Source of the DNA: Oxalobacteraceae bacterium
GTDB taxonomy: Bacteria > Pseudomonadota > Gammaproteobacteria > Burkholderiales > Burkholderiaceae_D
Direction: 5' to 3'
Length of the DNA: 64,000 bases
Assembly: GCA_030698225.1 (NCBI GenBank)
Contig: JAUYNR010000015.1
Location: forward strand, 1 to 64,000
Below the pieces are notes generated by a model, which was not told where the DNA came from, made no database searches, and saw nothing but the letters and a program-made list of their open reading frames with translations. Shown here piece by piece: positions 1 through 9,385 of this stretch. A program made the translations under genes and the position numbers. The stretch's first letter is position 1. Each line of letters starts with the position of its first letter.

Positions 1-131
1 TCGAAATTGTATGGAAGCACGCCAAATATCACTGGAGAAAATTCACAACGTGGAGCAAAGAATCTCTGCTTGAGGAGGTCGGCAGCGTCTTTCGGCAATA
101 TGGCGATAAATATCAAATTAGTTACGCATGA
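1..131 (+). CDS. IS630-family transposase, C-terminal fragment (partial)
   Basis: Reading frame 3 is open from the window edge to a TGA at 129-131 and encodes 42 residues. The text (E-I-V-W-K-H-A-K-Y-H-W then a Gly/Tyr-rich tail ending I-S-Y-A) resembles the end of IS630-type DDE transposases, where the last acidic catalytic residue lies in a similar 'E-xx-W-K-x-x-K-Y' context. Only the tail is visible, so activity and element boundaries cannot be judged. No terminal inverted repeat could be recognised. It sits 60 bp before a broken toxin gene, fitting an IS-associated scar. Confidence 0.55.
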   Translation, partial: EIVWKHAKYHWRKFTTWSKESLLEEVGSVFRQYGDKYQISYA

Positions 132-190
132 TTACTTATAACGCATATTCGATTATTTGATTATTAATCGTTTCATGCAGCATGGGATAA

Positions 191-704
191 ATGTTCCTTC
201 ATCTGTCCTGCGGGCACTCTGCCTTTGGCACAAAACGTCTGCCGGTGAGCTGCTTGGCCGTCTCCCAGGTTAGTCGCGCAACCATGATGCGGGCAATTCA
301 GGCACTCGGACCTGACGTGGTTGTCTGCGGAAAAGCACGCCGAACAGCGAATGCGGCTCGCCGGTCCGTCAGTGGCAACAACGCGTCAATTCCGTTATTT
401 CGCATTGACCGCGCAGGTTGTGGCCCTGCGGTTGACGCCATCTATTCGCGGGGCTGTGCTGTCCGGTTCCAGAAGCGATTCGAATGGCCCTGCTGGCTGG
501 AGGAAATGCGCGATGGCTGGTTCGAGGGCATCCCCGGTCCGCTGGACGACATGCGCCCGCAAGGGTCTTCTGGGGCGCCATTTCGCGCGTCAGAATGCCG
601 GCTTGCTGCAGGTTGTGGAGAACCCGCTCGACTGGTCCGAAGATGATGTGCTCTACGCACTATTAGTGCTGGGCGCGGACCAGCCGGGAAACACCATCCT
701 ATGA
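191..704 (+). pseudogene. HipA/YjjJ-like toxin gene, frameshifted and truncated
   Basis: Frame 2 from 191 carries a winged-helix-like N-terminus (V-S-R-A-T-M-M-R-A-I-Q-A-L-G) and then a stretch ending D-D-M-R-P-Q-G. The homologous text continues in frame 3 (L-G-R-H-F-A-R-Q-N ... W-S-E-D-D-V-L-Y-A-L), so a one-base frameshift lies near 550-565. The continuation stops at 702-704 after G-A-D-Q-P-G-N. Intact YjjJ-type HipA proteins are about 430-460 residues with a C-terminal kinase-like domain; only about the first 170 positions remain and the kinase core is absent. The family call is from remembered motifs. Intact relatives are HipA-family toxins; this copy should be inactive. Confidence 0.6.
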
Positions 705-836
705 AGCAGTTCATTACAAAAATAGTGTAACTACATGACTTTATGGAGAAGTGCCACAATTAGTGCAATCTTTGTATCGAGTACGATGCGTTTCGGTATG
801 ATGTACTTAAATTCCTTATTTTCTATGGATGTTGCA

Positions 837-1610
837 ATGCTGATTGTCTTGTCACCCGCGAAAACGCTAGCCATGGAGACGCCGCCGGCAACGATCAAAA
901 GCAGCCTGCCGGATTTTATCCCGCATTCCGCCCAACTGATTGACGTCTTGAAGGCATACTCGCCGGCGCAAGTCGCTAGCCTGATGCGCATTTCCGACCC
1001 GCTGGCGGCCCTGAATGTCGCCCGCTATACTAGCTGGAGCCGGGAGTTTTCGCCGCAGAACGCAAAGCAGGCGGTGCTGGCATTCAACGGCGATGTCTAT
1101 GCGGGCCTGGAGGCGGCGAAGCTCAACCCGTCACAACTCGATTACACGCAGTCGCATGTCCGTATTTTATCCGGCTTGTACGGGATGTTGCGCCCGCTCG
1201 ACCTGATGCAGCCTTATCGGCTGGAAATGGGTACCCGCCTTGCCACCGTGCGAGGCAAGAACCTGTATGCGTTTTGGGGCGATATCGTGACCACCGCGCT
1301 GGATGAGTTGCTGCGGTCGCGCAAGTCTTCTGCGCTGATCAATCTGGCGTCCGAAGAATATTTCAAGGTGGTCAAGCCCGACTTGTTGTCGGTGCCGGTC
1401 ATTACTCCAGTGTTTGAAGACTGGAAAAATGGCAAATACAAAATCATTTCATTCTATGCCAAGCGCGCGCGTGGCTTGATGACGCGCTATGCGGCACTGC
1501 ACGGCCTGACGCGACCGGAACAACTGCAGGCATTCGCCGTGGAAGGTTATAAGTTTGATGCCGATGGTTCCAGTCGGCACAACTGGCTATTCCGGCGCCG
1601 GTTGGCTTGA
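837..1610 (+). CDS. yaaA: peroxide stress protein YaaA (DUF328)
   Basis: The 257-residue protein starts [11 protein letters not shown], the signature N-terminus of the YaaA/DUF328 family, and ends with the typical F-R-R-R-L-A tail. Its length equals the family norm. In E. coli YaaA lowers intracellular free iron under hydrogen peroxide stress and binds DNA; a cytoplasmic role is expected. The ATG at 837 is preferred over the earlier in-frame ATG at 735 because the 34 extra residues resemble no family member. It stands alone and converges on bamD across a strong bidirectional hairpin. Confidence 0.9.
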   Translation: MLIVLSPAKTLAMETPPATIKSSLPDFIPHSAQLIDVLKAYSPAQVASLMRISDPLAALNVARYTSWSREFSPQNAKQAVLAFNGDVYAGLEAAKLNPSQLDYTQSHVRILSGLYGMLRPLDLMQPYRLEMGTRLATVRGKNLYAFWGDIVTTALDELLRSRKSSALINLASEEYFKVVKPDLLSVPVITPVFEDWKNGKYKIISFYAKRARGLMTRYAALHGLTRPEQLQAFAVEGYKFDADGSSRHNWLFRRRLA

Positions 1611-1650
1611 CGCTGTTTAACCCTAAATCTATTGCTGACATCGCCATGAA

Positions 1651-1681
1651 TGCAAATGCCCCGCAGCGCGGGGCATTTGCA
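1651..1681. terminator. bidirectional hairpin terminator between yaaA and bamD
   Basis: A perfect 14-bp inverted repeat (TGCAAATGCCCCGC at 1651-1664 and its complement at 1668-1681) surrounds a 3-base loop. It lies between the convergent yaaA and bamD stops. The arm ends are A/T-rich in both directions, which fits use by both genes. Confidence 0.8.
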
Positions 1682-1695
1682 TCAGGCTGACGGTA

Positions 1696-2493
1696 TTACC
1701 AGAGTTTCCACCAGGGGCTGTCTTTGACCGGGCCACCCTTGTAATACACGCTGCTTGGGTAATTCTTTTTCATCACGCGTTCGGCATCGTCGCGCAACTC
1801 CGTCATGCCCAGCGCATCATACGAGCGCACCATGACAAATAGCGCTTCTTCCAGAGCCGGTGCCTCGCGATATTCCTTAATCGCATATTGGGCCCGGTTG
1901 GCGGCAGCCAGGTAAGCGCCGCGCTTGTAGTAATAATTGGCCACATGGACTTCATACTGCGCCATCGCATTGACCAGATATTTCATGCGGGCAATGGCGT
2001 CAGGCGTATATGTGCTGTCGGGGAAGCGCTCGACCAGTTGTTTGAACGCATCGAATGCTTCTCGCGCCGCCTTCGGGTCGCGTTCGGTGGCATCCTGGCG
2101 CGACAGGAAATTGAATGCGCTGACGCGGTCATTGAAGTTGATCAGGCCCCGCAAATAATAGGCGTAATCAACATTCGGGTGATTCGGATGGAGTTTGATG
2201 AAGCGTTCCGCCGCAGCCAGGGCCTGTGGCTGGTCTGCCTGACGGTAATACGCATAAGCGATTTCTAGTTGCGCCTGTTGGGCGTAGGTGCCAAACGGGT
2301 AACGCGATTCGAGTTTTTCAAAATACTGAACCGACTTGTCGTAATTGCCACTTGCCAGCTCATCGCGTGCCTCCGAGTATAATTTCGAGGCTGACCAAGT
2401 CTTGGTCTCATCGATTTTTTCAGGCAGCAAGCCGCATGCTGAAATTGACAGGGCTAGAAAGACTGTTGCGACTTTAAATAATTTTTTTTGCAT
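1696..2493 (-). CDS. bamD: outer-membrane assembly lipoprotein BamD (ComL)
   Basis: This 265-residue protein begins with a lipoprotein signal: basic K-K-L-F-K, a hydrophobic stretch, then the lipobox L-S-I-S-A-C with the lipidated Cys about residue 22. The mature part has TPR-type helices with the BamD motif Y-P-F-G-T-Y-A-Q-Q-A-Q and continues to about residue 255. BamD is the essential lipoprotein of the BAM complex that inserts beta-barrels into the outer membrane. The ATG at 2493 is chosen; four codons earlier only a TTG is available. It is divergent from rluD with about 45 bp between, the arrangement seen in many proteobacteria. Confidence 0.93.
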   Translation of the reverse strand: MQKKLFKVATVFLALSISACGLLPEKIDETKTWSASKLYSEARDELASGNYDKSVQYFEKLESRYPFGTYAQQAQLEIAYAYYRQADQPQALAAAERFIKLHPNHPNVDYAYYLRGLINFNDRVSAFNFLSRQDATERDPKAAREAFDAFKQLVERFPDSTYTPDAIARMKYLVNAMAQYEVHVANYYYKRGAYLAAANRAQYAIKEYREAPALEEALFVMVRSYDALGMTELRDDAERVMKKNYPSSVYYKGGPVKDSPWWKLW

Positions 2494-2538
2494 GACGTTG
2501 TGCAAATATGCATCTTAACAAGAAACTGATTATAGCTG

Positions 2539-3570
2539 ATGGGACCTGCCGTGATATTACCTGCAATGCCAAACTTGCCGGAGCCTATTTTTGCCTCCGC
2601 GCCGGACGATGCGGACGAAGAGGGCAGTGCGCTGCCTGAAATGGAGCCTATCATCCTGATGCTGACACCCGATGTGTGCGGCGAGCGCATGGATAAGGTA
2701 ATTTCAAGACTGATTCCGCAATTTTCCCGCAGCCGCATTCAGCAATGGATCGAAGCCGGACACGTTACCGTGGATGGGCAGGTCGCAAAGACAAAGCTGA
2801 CGAGTTTCGGTGACGAGACCGTAGTGGTCTCGCCGCAGCCGGCGCCCGAAGACGAAGCGTATACGGCAGAAGCCATGGATCTGGTGGTCGTGCATGAGGA
2901 CGCGGCCATCATCGTGATCGACAAGCCGGCCGGCATGGTGGTGCACCCGGCTGCCGGCAATTGGTCCGGCACCTTGCTCAACGGCTTGCTGCATCACTAT
3001 CCGGCGATTGCCGGCGTGCCGCGTGCCGGTATCGTCCATCGTCTCGATAAGGATACCAGCGGCCTGATGGTGGTCGCCAAAACCCTGGAGGCGCATACCG
3101 ACCTGGTGCGTCAGTTGCAGGCTCGTACCGTGCGGCGCGAATATCTTGCGCTGGTGTGGGGAACCCCGAATCTGACTGGTACCGTGGACGCTGCCATGGG
3201 CCGTCATCCGCGCGATCGGATCAAGATGGCGGTGCTGGAGAATATGAGTGCCAAGCCTGCGGTGACGCATTTCGAGCGTTTGGCCAGCGGACTGCTGGAC
3301 CGTCGTCCGGTCAGTCTGATGCGCTGCAAACTGGAAACGGGCCGTACCCATCAGATCCGCGTCCACATGATGTCTATCGGGCATACGCTGGTCGGCGATG
3401 TGTTGTACGGGAAAGCCCATTTGGCTTCTGTTTTTCCGCGCCAGGCTTTACAGGCGCAACGACTGGGGTTGATTCACCCTGCTACCGGGAAAGCCTGCGA
3501 TTGGAGCGCTCCGCTGCCGGATGATTTCCTGGCGCTGCTGGTTAGCGCAGGAATTGAAGCACCTTTATAG
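2539..3570 (+). CDS. rluD: 23S rRNA pseudouridine synthase RluD
   Basis: 343 residues. An S4 RNA-binding domain (about residues 45-110, with R-M-D-K-V-I-S-R-L-I-P and S-R-S-R-I-Q-Q-W-I) precedes the pseudouridine synthase domain. The catalytic motif H-R-L-D-K-D-T-S-G-L-M-V-V-A-K is present with its invariant Asp, and G-R-T-H-Q-I-R-V-H-M lies further on. RluD modifies uridines in helix 69 of 23S rRNA. The N-terminal 35 residues are weakly conserved, so the start could lie a little downstream. pgeF follows after 10 bp, so the two are probably co-transcribed. Confidence 0.9.
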   Translation: MGPAVILPAMPNLPEPIFASAPDDADEEGSALPEMEPIILMLTPDVCGERMDKVISRLIPQFSRSRIQQWIEAGHVTVDGQVAKTKLTSFGDETVVVSPQPAPEDEAYTAEAMDLVVVHEDAAIIVIDKPAGMVVHPAAGNWSGTLLNGLLHHYPAIAGVPRAGIVHRLDKDTSGLMVVAKTLEAHTDLVRQLQARTVRREYLALVWGTPNLTGTVDAAMGRHPRDRIKMAVLENMSAKPAVTHFERLASGLLDRRPVSLMRCKLETGRTHQIRVHMMSIGHTLVGDVLYGKAHLASVFPRQALQAQRLGLIHPATGKACDWSAPLPDDFLALLVSAGIEAPL

Positions 3571-3580
3571 GTGGTTATGA

Positions 3581-4339
3581 ATGACGGAAATAGATTTGAT
3601 CATTCCTGACTGGCCCGATTTTCCTGCCAATGTGGGCGCCTTATCCACTACGCGGCGCGGCGGAATCAGCCTTGCTCCATATGACGACGGCAGTGGGAGC
3701 GGCGGTCTGAACCTGGGCGCGCACGTGGCCGATTGCCAGTTGCATGTCCGGGAAAATCGGAAATTGTTGCAGGCAGTGCTGCCATCCGAGCCTGCTTGGC
3801 TAGCGCAGGTGCATGGCACCACCATCGTGGATGCGGCAGGCTTGTCCGATGTACCCGAGGCGGATGCCAGTTTCGCTACAGCCAAAGGGGTGGTGTGCGC
3901 AATCCTGACGGCGGACTGTTTGCCGGTCTTGTTTTGCGACCGGCCCGGACGCGTTGTTGCGGCTGCGCACGCAGGATGGCGCGGCTTGTCCGCCGGTATT
4001 CTGGAAAAAACCGTGTCCTGCATGCGCGCTGCCGGTGCGGGCGAAGTTATGGCCTGGCTGGGACCCGCCATCGGCCCGGAGTATTTTGAGGTCGGTGAAG
4101 ATGTGCGGCAAGCATTTGTTGCGCATGATGCGAGCGCCTCGGACGCATTCAAGCCAATCGCTGGAGGCAAGTACCTGGTCGACATAACCACGTTGGCACG
4201 AGCCCGGCTGCAAAACGCCGGCGTACATTGCATCAGCGGCGGCGGGTACTGCACCGTTGGCGACGCCCGCCGTTTTTTTTCTTATCGGCGCGACAAGGTA
4301 ACGGGAAGAATGGCATCGTTGATCTGGCTCAAGAAATAA
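3581..4339 (+). CDS. pgeF: peptidoglycan editing factor PgeF / YfiH-type laccase-domain protein
   Basis: 252 residues with the conserved metal/active-site motifs of the Cu-oxidase_4 (YfiH) family: Q-V-H-G-T near residue 80, T-A-D-C-L-P-V about 110 and A-A-H-A-G-W-R-G-L about 130, plus G-P-A-I-G-P-x-x-F-E-V-G. Family members have been described as polyphenol oxidases, purine nucleoside phosphorylases and peptidoglycan editing factors that remove misincorporated L-Ser; the true substrate here is open. The gene follows rluD after 10 bp, a very common gene pair in proteobacteria. Start ATG at 3581. Confidence 0.88.
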   Translation: MTEIDLIIPDWPDFPANVGALSTTRRGGISLAPYDDGSGSGGLNLGAHVADCQLHVRENRKLLQAVLPSEPAWLAQVHGTTIVDAAGLSDVPEADASFATAKGVVCAILTADCLPVLFCDRPGRVVAAAHAGWRGLSAGILEKTVSCMRAAGAGEVMAWLGPAIGPEYFEVGEDVRQAFVAHDASASDAFKPIAGGKYLVDITTLARARLQNAGVHCISGGGYCTVGDARRFFSYRRDKVTGRMASLIWLKK

Positions 4340-4391
4340 CTGCCGTTTCAGGGCAATTCTTTAACGAGCAGGATTCTTGAATGTGACAGGT

Positions 4392-4607
4392 TCATTTTGG
4401 GGTGTCGGCTGGAGTGTCGCACTCCACGGCTTTCTGCTCGCGTTGTTTTTTCTGTCTACTTCTACGCGGCGCACGCATTACATATAATATGATTGTCAAA
4501 GGCAACACACCATACATTAAAAGCGTCATAATTCCAGCGATGACCGAAGGCTCGGTGATGGATATCATGAGCACGACATAGATCCATCCGGCAGCAACGA
4601 TGTACAT
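4392..4607 (-). CDS. small two-helix membrane protein divergent from phaC
   Basis: A 71-residue ORF starting M-Y-I-V-A-A-G-W-I-Y-V-V. Two hydrophobic segments (about residues 1-20 and 25-45) are followed by a basic cluster (R-A-P-R-R-S-R-Q-K-K-Q-R) and a hydrophilic tail. The reading frame extends upstream into phaC, but that extension has no membrane-protein character, so the internal ATG at 4607 is chosen. I recall short proteins of this pattern next to phaC in other Oxalobacteraceae, but I cannot name a function. It is divergent from phaC with 54 bp between starts, so the promoters must overlap. Confidence 0.6.
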   Translation of the reverse strand: MYIVAAGWIYVVLMISITEPSVIAGIMTLLMYGVLPLTIILYVMRAPRRSRQKKQREQKAVECDTPADTPK

Positions 4608-4661
4608 GATATTGATCAAATGGTAAAAGCCGCAACGATACGCCAAATTAAGGAAACAAGC

Positions 4662-6383
4662 ATGAACACGTCTGATCCTCAAGCCATGGTTACTGCATGG
4701 ATGTCGCAATTGACAGATCAGAATTCCTGGCCGTCCTGGCTCAAGTCGATGCAGCCAGCCAATGCCAATCCGATCGCAGACATTCTGAAAGAAGCTGGCG
4801 CAAAAATTGCCCCGGCCACTGCTACGCGTTTGCAGAACGAGTATGCCCAACAGTTAGCGGCGCTCTGGCAGAATTTCCTGGTGTCGAAGAGTGTAGCGAC
4901 GCTCACCGACAGACGATTCTCATCAGCCGCCTGGCAATCGAATGCGTTCTCATCCTTTAATGCTGCGGTATATCTGCTCAACGCAAAATTCCTGATGAGC
5001 CTGGCCGAGGCGGTCGAGGCAGCTCCCCGCGTCAAGCAAAAAATCACATTTTCCGTGCAGCAAATGGTTGACGCGATGTCGCCGGCCAATTTTCTCGTCA
5101 CGAATCCCGAAGCGCAGCAAAAAATAGTCGATACCAAAGGTGAAAGCCTGGCCAAGGGTCTGGCGCTGATGCTGGCCGACATGCAGAAAGGCCGGATTTC
5201 CCAGACCGACGAATCCGTTTTTGAGGTCGGCAAGAACGTCGCGACTTCCGAGGGCGCGGTGGTGTTTGAAAATGCGCTGTTTCAGTTGATTCAATACAAG
5301 CCGCTGACCAAAACCGTATTCGAAAGGCCATTGCTGATTGTGCCGCCATGCATCAACAAATTTTACATTCTCGATTTGCAGCCGGAAAATTCTCTGGTGC
5401 GTTATGCGGTTGAGCAGGGTAATACCGTGTTTCTGGTGTCGTGGCGCAATCCCGACGAGTCGATAGCAGATGTAACCTGGGATCGATACATTGAAGACGT
5501 CGCGATCAAGGCAATTCACGTAGTGCAACAATTGACTGGACAGGATCGTATCAACGCCTTGGGTTTTTGCGTCGGTGGCACGATTGTTTCAACCGCGCTG
5601 GCGGTACTCTACGCCCGTGGCGAGGAGCCTGTTGCCAGCCTGACCCTGTTGACGACATTGCTCGATTTCTCCGACACCGGAATCCTGGATATCTTCGTGG
5701 ACGAGACGCAGGTACGGATGCGCGAGCAGGCGATCGGCAAAGGCGGGTTGATGCCAGGTCGCGATCTGGCGACCACCTTTTCCAGTTTGCGCGCCAACGA
5801 CCTGGTGTGGAATTATGTCCAGTCGAATTACCTCAAGGGCGAGAATCCGCCGCCATTCGATCTGCTGTACTGGAACGCCGACAGCACCAATCTCCCCGGT
5901 CCGATGTTTTGCTGGTATCTGCGCAATACTTATCTGGAAAACAGCCTCAAGGTTCCGGGTAAGTTGACAGTGGCAGGCGAGCAAATCGATCTCGGAAAAA
6001 TCGATGCGCCGGTTTTCATTTTCGGTTCGCGTGAAGACCACATCGTCCCTTGGAGCAGTGCTTATGCGTCCACTGCGGTACTGAACCCGGAGCAGCCGAA
6101 TCGAAACCGTTTTGTACTAGGGGCATCCGGACATATAGCGGGTGTCATCAATCCGCCTGCGAAGAACAAGCGCAGCTATTGGACGAACGACACACTTTCT
6201 CCGAATTCTGAGGCATGGTTGGAAACAGCAGCAGAGCATCCGGGCAGTTGGTGGCCGGAGTGGTCAGCCTTCCTGGCTGAGCATGCAGGTAAGCAGGTGA
6301 AGGCTCCAGGCAAACTGGGAAATGCGGCATTCAAACCGATTGAAGAGGCGCCGGGACGTTACGTCAAGGTAAGAGCGAACTAA
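4662..6383 (+). CDS. phaC: class I poly(3-hydroxyalkanoate) synthase PhaC
   Basis: 573 residues, the normal class I size. It polymerises (R)-3-hydroxybutyryl-CoA into PHB on granules. The lipase-box-like motif G-F-C-V-G-G places the nucleophile at Cys303. The other triad residues are Asp459 in G-S-R-E-D-H-I-V-P-W and His491 in G-A-S-G-H-I-A-G-V. The first in-frame ATG is at 4620, but ATG 4662 has an A-A-G-G-A-A type ribosome site just upstream and gives the usual N-terminus. phaB follows 44 bp downstream behind a strong AAGGAGG site, and the regulator gene phaR comes next. Confidence 0.93.
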   Translation: MNTSDPQAMVTAWMSQLTDQNSWPSWLKSMQPANANPIADILKEAGAKIAPATATRLQNEYAQQLAALWQNFLVSKSVATLTDRRFSSAAWQSNAFSSFNAAVYLLNAKFLMSLAEAVEAAPRVKQKITFSVQQMVDAMSPANFLVTNPEAQQKIVDTKGESLAKGLALMLADMQKGRISQTDESVFEVGKNVATSEGAVVFENALFQLIQYKPLTKTVFERPLLIVPPCINKFYILDLQPENSLVRYAVEQGNTVFLVSWRNPDESIADVTWDRYIEDVAIKAIHVVQQLTGQDRINALGFCVGGTIVSTALAVLYARGEEPVASLTLLTTLLDFSDTGILDIFVDETQVRMREQAIGKGGLMPGRDLATTFSSLRANDLVWNYVQSNYLKGENPPPFDLLYWNADSTNLPGPMFCWYLRNTYLENSLKVPGKLTVAGEQIDLGKIDAPVFIFGSREDHIVPWSSAYASTAVLNPEQPNRNRFVLGASGHIAGVINPPAKNKRSYWTNDTLSPNSEAWLETAAEHPGSWWPEWSAFLAEHAGKQVKAPGKLGNAAFKPIEEAPGRYVKVRAN

Positions 6384-6427
6384 ACGCAAGCACATAACTT
6401 GGACTTAACGACGAAGAAGGAGGCAGC

Positions 6428-7168
6428 ATGAAAAAGCGCATCGCTTATGTAACTGGTGGGATGGGTGGCATTGGAAGCTCGATTTGCAAGCGCCTTTGCA
6501 GCGAGGGATTCACTGTGGTTGCCGGTTGCGGACCGAATTCACCGCGCAAGGACAAATGGCTGGCCGAGATGCGCGCCGAAGGTTATGACGTGCATGCATC
6601 GGAAGGCAATGTATCCGACTGGGATTCAACCAAGGACGCTTTCGACAAGGTCAAGCAGGAAATTGGCGAGGTTGATGTGCTGGTCAATAATGCCGGCATC
6701 ACGCGCGACGGACAATTTCGCAAGATGACCCTGCAGCAGTGGAATGAAGTCATCAATACCAACTTGAATTCGCTGTTCAACGTGACCAAGCAAGTCATTG
6801 ACGGCATGGCCGATCGCGGTTGGGGACGCATCATAAATATCTCTTCCGTCAACGGTCAGAAAGGGCAGTTTGGCCAGACTAACTATTCCACCGCCAAGGC
6901 GGGCCTGCATGGTTTTACAATGGCACTGGCGCAGGAGGTGGCAACCAAAGGCGTGACGGTCAACACGGTTTCGCCCGGTTATGTCGGCACTGACATGGTC
7001 AAGTCAATCCGACCGGAAGTGCTGGAAAAAATCATCGCTGGCATTCCACTCAAACGTCTGGGTGAGCCGGAAGAGATCGCTTCCATCATTGCCTGGATCG
7101 CGTCAGATGAAGGTGGTTACGCGACCGGTTCCGACTTCTCGCTCAATGGTGGTTTGCACATGGGCTAA
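6428..7168 (+). CDS. phaB: acetoacetyl-CoA reductase PhaB
   Basis: A 246-residue short-chain dehydrogenase. It reduces acetoacetyl-CoA to (R)-3-hydroxybutyryl-CoA with NADPH, supplying PhaC. The cofactor motif T-G-G-M-G-G-I-G lies at residues 9-16, N-N-A-G near 88, a catalytic Ser in N-I-S-S-V-N-G, and Y-S-T-A-K in the active site. The Q-F-G-Q-T-N-Y segment is typical of PhaB rather than FabG. Strong ribosome site AAGGAGGCAGC just before the ATG. No phaA thiolase gene lies in this cluster. A terminator follows. Confidence 0.93.
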   Translation: MKKRIAYVTGGMGGIGSSICKRLCSEGFTVVAGCGPNSPRKDKWLAEMRAEGYDVHASEGNVSDWDSTKDAFDKVKQEIGEVDVLVNNAGITRDGQFRKMTLQQWNEVINTNLNSLFNVTKQVIDGMADRGWGRIINISSVNGQKGQFGQTNYSTAKAGLHGFTMALAQEVATKGVTVNTVSPGYVGTDMVKSIRPEVLEKIIAGIPLKRLGEPEEIASIIAWIASDEGGYATGSDFSLNGGLHMG

Positions 7169-7175
7169 CAGGATT

Positions 7176-7203
7176 GGGAGCCGTTTTGAAACGGCTCCCT
7201 TTT
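7176..7203 (+). terminator. Rho-independent terminator of phaCB
   Basis: An 11-bp perfect stem (GGGAGCCGTTT at 7176-7186 with its complement at 7189-7199) and a 2-base apex lie 8 bp after the phaB stop. A run of T follows at 7200-7203. Confidence 0.88.
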
Positions 7204-7365
7204 CGGTAGCTGAAAACGCCGTTCATTGCATTGCAATAATGCAAAAACCATCGATGCTCTGGAGATATCGGTTCATCCGCTCTATAATGGGATTCCGAAA
7301 AAACGTGCGACCGTGCATTTTTTAATGGCTTGAAATGCGTTGCGACGCAATAAATTGGAATTTCG

Positions 7366-7929
7366 ATGAATAGTGCAAAAAAAATTTCTGAGCGCTTGAT
7401 CAAAAAGTACCCGAATCGACGTCTGTACGACACCCAAACCAGTTCCTACATAACGGTTACAGATGTGAAGCAACTGGTTCTCGATAACGAAGATTTCATG
7501 GTGGTCGACGCCAAGAGCAACGAGGACCTGACGCGCAGCATTCTGCTGCAGATCATCCTGGAAGAAGAAGCCAGCGGGGTGCCGATGTTTTCAAGCACGG
7601 CCTTGTCGCAAATCATTCGCTACTACGGACATGCGATGCAGGGCATGATGGGTTCCTATCTGGATAAAAACATCCAGGCTTTCATCGATATCCAGAACAA
7701 GCTTACTGAAAACTCGAAAGGCGTCTACGAGGGCAAACCATTCAGCCCCGAAATGTGGACCCAATTCATGAGCGTGCAAGGCCCGATGATGCAGGGCATG
7801 ATGACCAACTATATCGAGCAGAGCAAAAACCTGTTCGTGCAAATGCAGGAACAAATGCAGACCAAGAGCGCCAACATGTTCAATACTTTCCCGTTCGTTG
7901 CACCTGAAAAGGATGACAAGCCAAAATGA
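7366..7929 (+). CDS. phaR: polyhydroxyalkanoate synthesis repressor PhaR
   Basis: 187 residues. The N-terminal PHB/PHA accumulation regulator DNA-binding domain is clear: I-K-K-Y-P-N-R-R-L-Y-D-T-Q-T-S-S-Y-I near residues 11-28. A second accumulation domain with Q-I-I-R-Y-Y-G-H-A-M-Q lies around 80-115, and the Met/Gln-rich tail is typical. PhaR binds PHB polymer and DNA; it represses phasin genes and itself when no polymer is present. It has its own transcription unit, since a strong terminator separates it from phaB and 197 bp precede it. Confidence 0.92.
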   Translation: MNSAKKISERLIKKYPNRRLYDTQTSSYITVTDVKQLVLDNEDFMVVDAKSNEDLTRSILLQIILEEEASGVPMFSSTALSQIIRYYGHAMQGMMGSYLDKNIQAFIDIQNKLTENSKGVYEGKPFSPEMWTQFMSVQGPMMQGMMTNYIEQSKNLFVQMQEQMQTKSANMFNTFPFVAPEKDDKPK

Positions 7930-8021
7930 TCGGAGCCTGAAACGCGCTTTCCTGCCGGTGTTTCGGCAAGCGTCAGATGAGGGGGGTACAATAACGGATT
8001 CGTTTTGACCTCCCTTTTTCT

Positions 8022-9383
8022 ATGTCCAATGTTTCCCAAGTCACGCCCAAAGTCGGTTTCGTCTCCCTCGGTTGTCCCAAGGCATTGGTCGATTCCGAAC
8101 AAATTCTGACCCAGCTCCGCGCCGAAGGCTATGACACCGCCCAGTCCTATGAAGGCGCCGATCTCGTCATCGTCAATACCTGCGGCTTCATCGATGCGGC
8201 AGTACAGGAATCGCTCGACGCGATTGGCGAAGCGTTGCATGAAAACGGCAAAGTCATCGTAACCGGTTGCCTCGGTGCCAAGAAAGACGCCGATGGCAAC
8301 GATATCATTCTGTCCGTGCACCCGAAAGTGCTGGCCGTAACCGGGCCGCATGCGCTGGGCGAGGTGATGGATGCGGTGCATGTGCACCTGCCAAAGCCGC
8401 ACGCGCCATTCTTCGATCTGGTGCCGGCGCAGGGCATCAAACTGACGCCGAAACATTATGCTTACCTGAAAATCTCCGAAGGCTGCAATCATCGCTGCAG
8501 CTTTTGCATCATCCCGTCGATGCGCGGCGACCTGGTATCGCGGCCTGTGGCCGACATCATGCTGGAGGCGGAAAACCTGTTCAAGGCCGGAGTCAGGGAA
8601 TTGCTGGTCATCTCGCAGGACACCAGCGCCTATGGCGTCGATGTCAAATTCCGCACCGGTTTCTGGAACGGCAAGCCGCTCAAGACCCACATGACGCAGC
8701 TGGTGGCTGCGCTGGGCGAACTGGCCGCGCAATATGGCGCCTGGGTGCGGCTGCATTATGTCTACCCGTATCCGCACGTGAGAGAGATCATTCCGCTGAT
8801 GGCCGAGGGCAGGATATTGCCGTATCTGGACGTGCCGTTGCAACATGCGCATCCCGATGTGCTCAAGCGCATGAAGCGTCCGGCCAGCGGCGAAAAAAAC
8901 ATCGAACGGATCCAGCAGTGGCGGCAGATTTGCCCGGATCTGACGATACGCTCGACCTTCATCGCCGGCTTTCCCGGCGAGACCGAAGCCGAATTCGAAT
9001 ATCTGCTGGATTTCCTGAAGGAAGCACAAATCGACCGGCTGGGTTGCTTTGCCTATTCTCCGGTGTCAGGTGCTGCCGCCAACGACCTGGCCAATCCGGT
9101 ACCGGAAGAGTTGCGCGAAGAGCGGCGCGGCCGGGTGATGCTGTTGCAGCAAGAAATTTCCAAAAAACGCTTGCAAGCCAAGGTCGGCAAGACCATGCGC
9201 GTATTGCTCGATGAAGTCAGTCGCAATGGCGGCGTGGCACGCTCTGCCGCCGATGCGCCCGAGATCGATGGCGTGGTGTACGTGAAGCCGCCGTACGAAC
9301 CGCATCGTAAGCTGGTGGTCGGTGAATTCATCGATGTCACCATCACCGGAGCCGACGCGCATGACTTGTGGGCGGAGGCTTGA
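8022..9383 (+). CDS. rimO: ribosomal protein uS12 methylthiotransferase RimO
   Basis: 453 residues. An N-terminal MTTase domain begins with G-F-V-S-L-G-C-P-K and has the Cys of N-T-C-G-F-I-D and V-T-G-C-L-G. The radical SAM domain has Cys155, Cys159 and Cys162 in [10 protein letters not shown]-terminal TRAM domain ends with [17 protein letters not shown] text. RimO adds a methylthio group to an Asp of ribosomal protein S12. A TACAAT element at 7987-7992 could be the -10 of its promoter. The following gene starts 2 bp after the stop. Confidence 0.94.
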   Translation: MSNVSQVTPKVGFVSLGCPKALVDSEQILTQLRAEGYDTAQSYEGADLVIVNTCGFIDAAVQESLDAIGEALHENGKVIVTGCLGAKKDADGNDIILSVHPKVLAVTGPHALGEVMDAVHVHLPKPHAPFFDLVPAQGIKLTPKHYAYLKISEGCNHRCSFCIIPSMRGDLVSRPVADIMLEAENLFKAGVRELLVISQDTSAYGVDVKFRTGFWNGKPLKTHMTQLVAALGELAAQYGAWVRLHYVYPYPHVREIIPLMAEGRILPYLDVPLQHAHPDVLKRMKRPASGEKNIERIQQWRQICPDLTIRSTFIAGFPGETEAEFEYLLDFLKEAQIDRLGCFAYSPVSGAAANDLANPVPEELREERRGRVMLLQQEISKKRLQAKVGKTMRVLLDEVSRNGGVARSAADAPEIDGVVYVKPPYEPHRKLVVGEFIDVTITGADAHDLWAEA

Positions 9384-9385
9384 GC

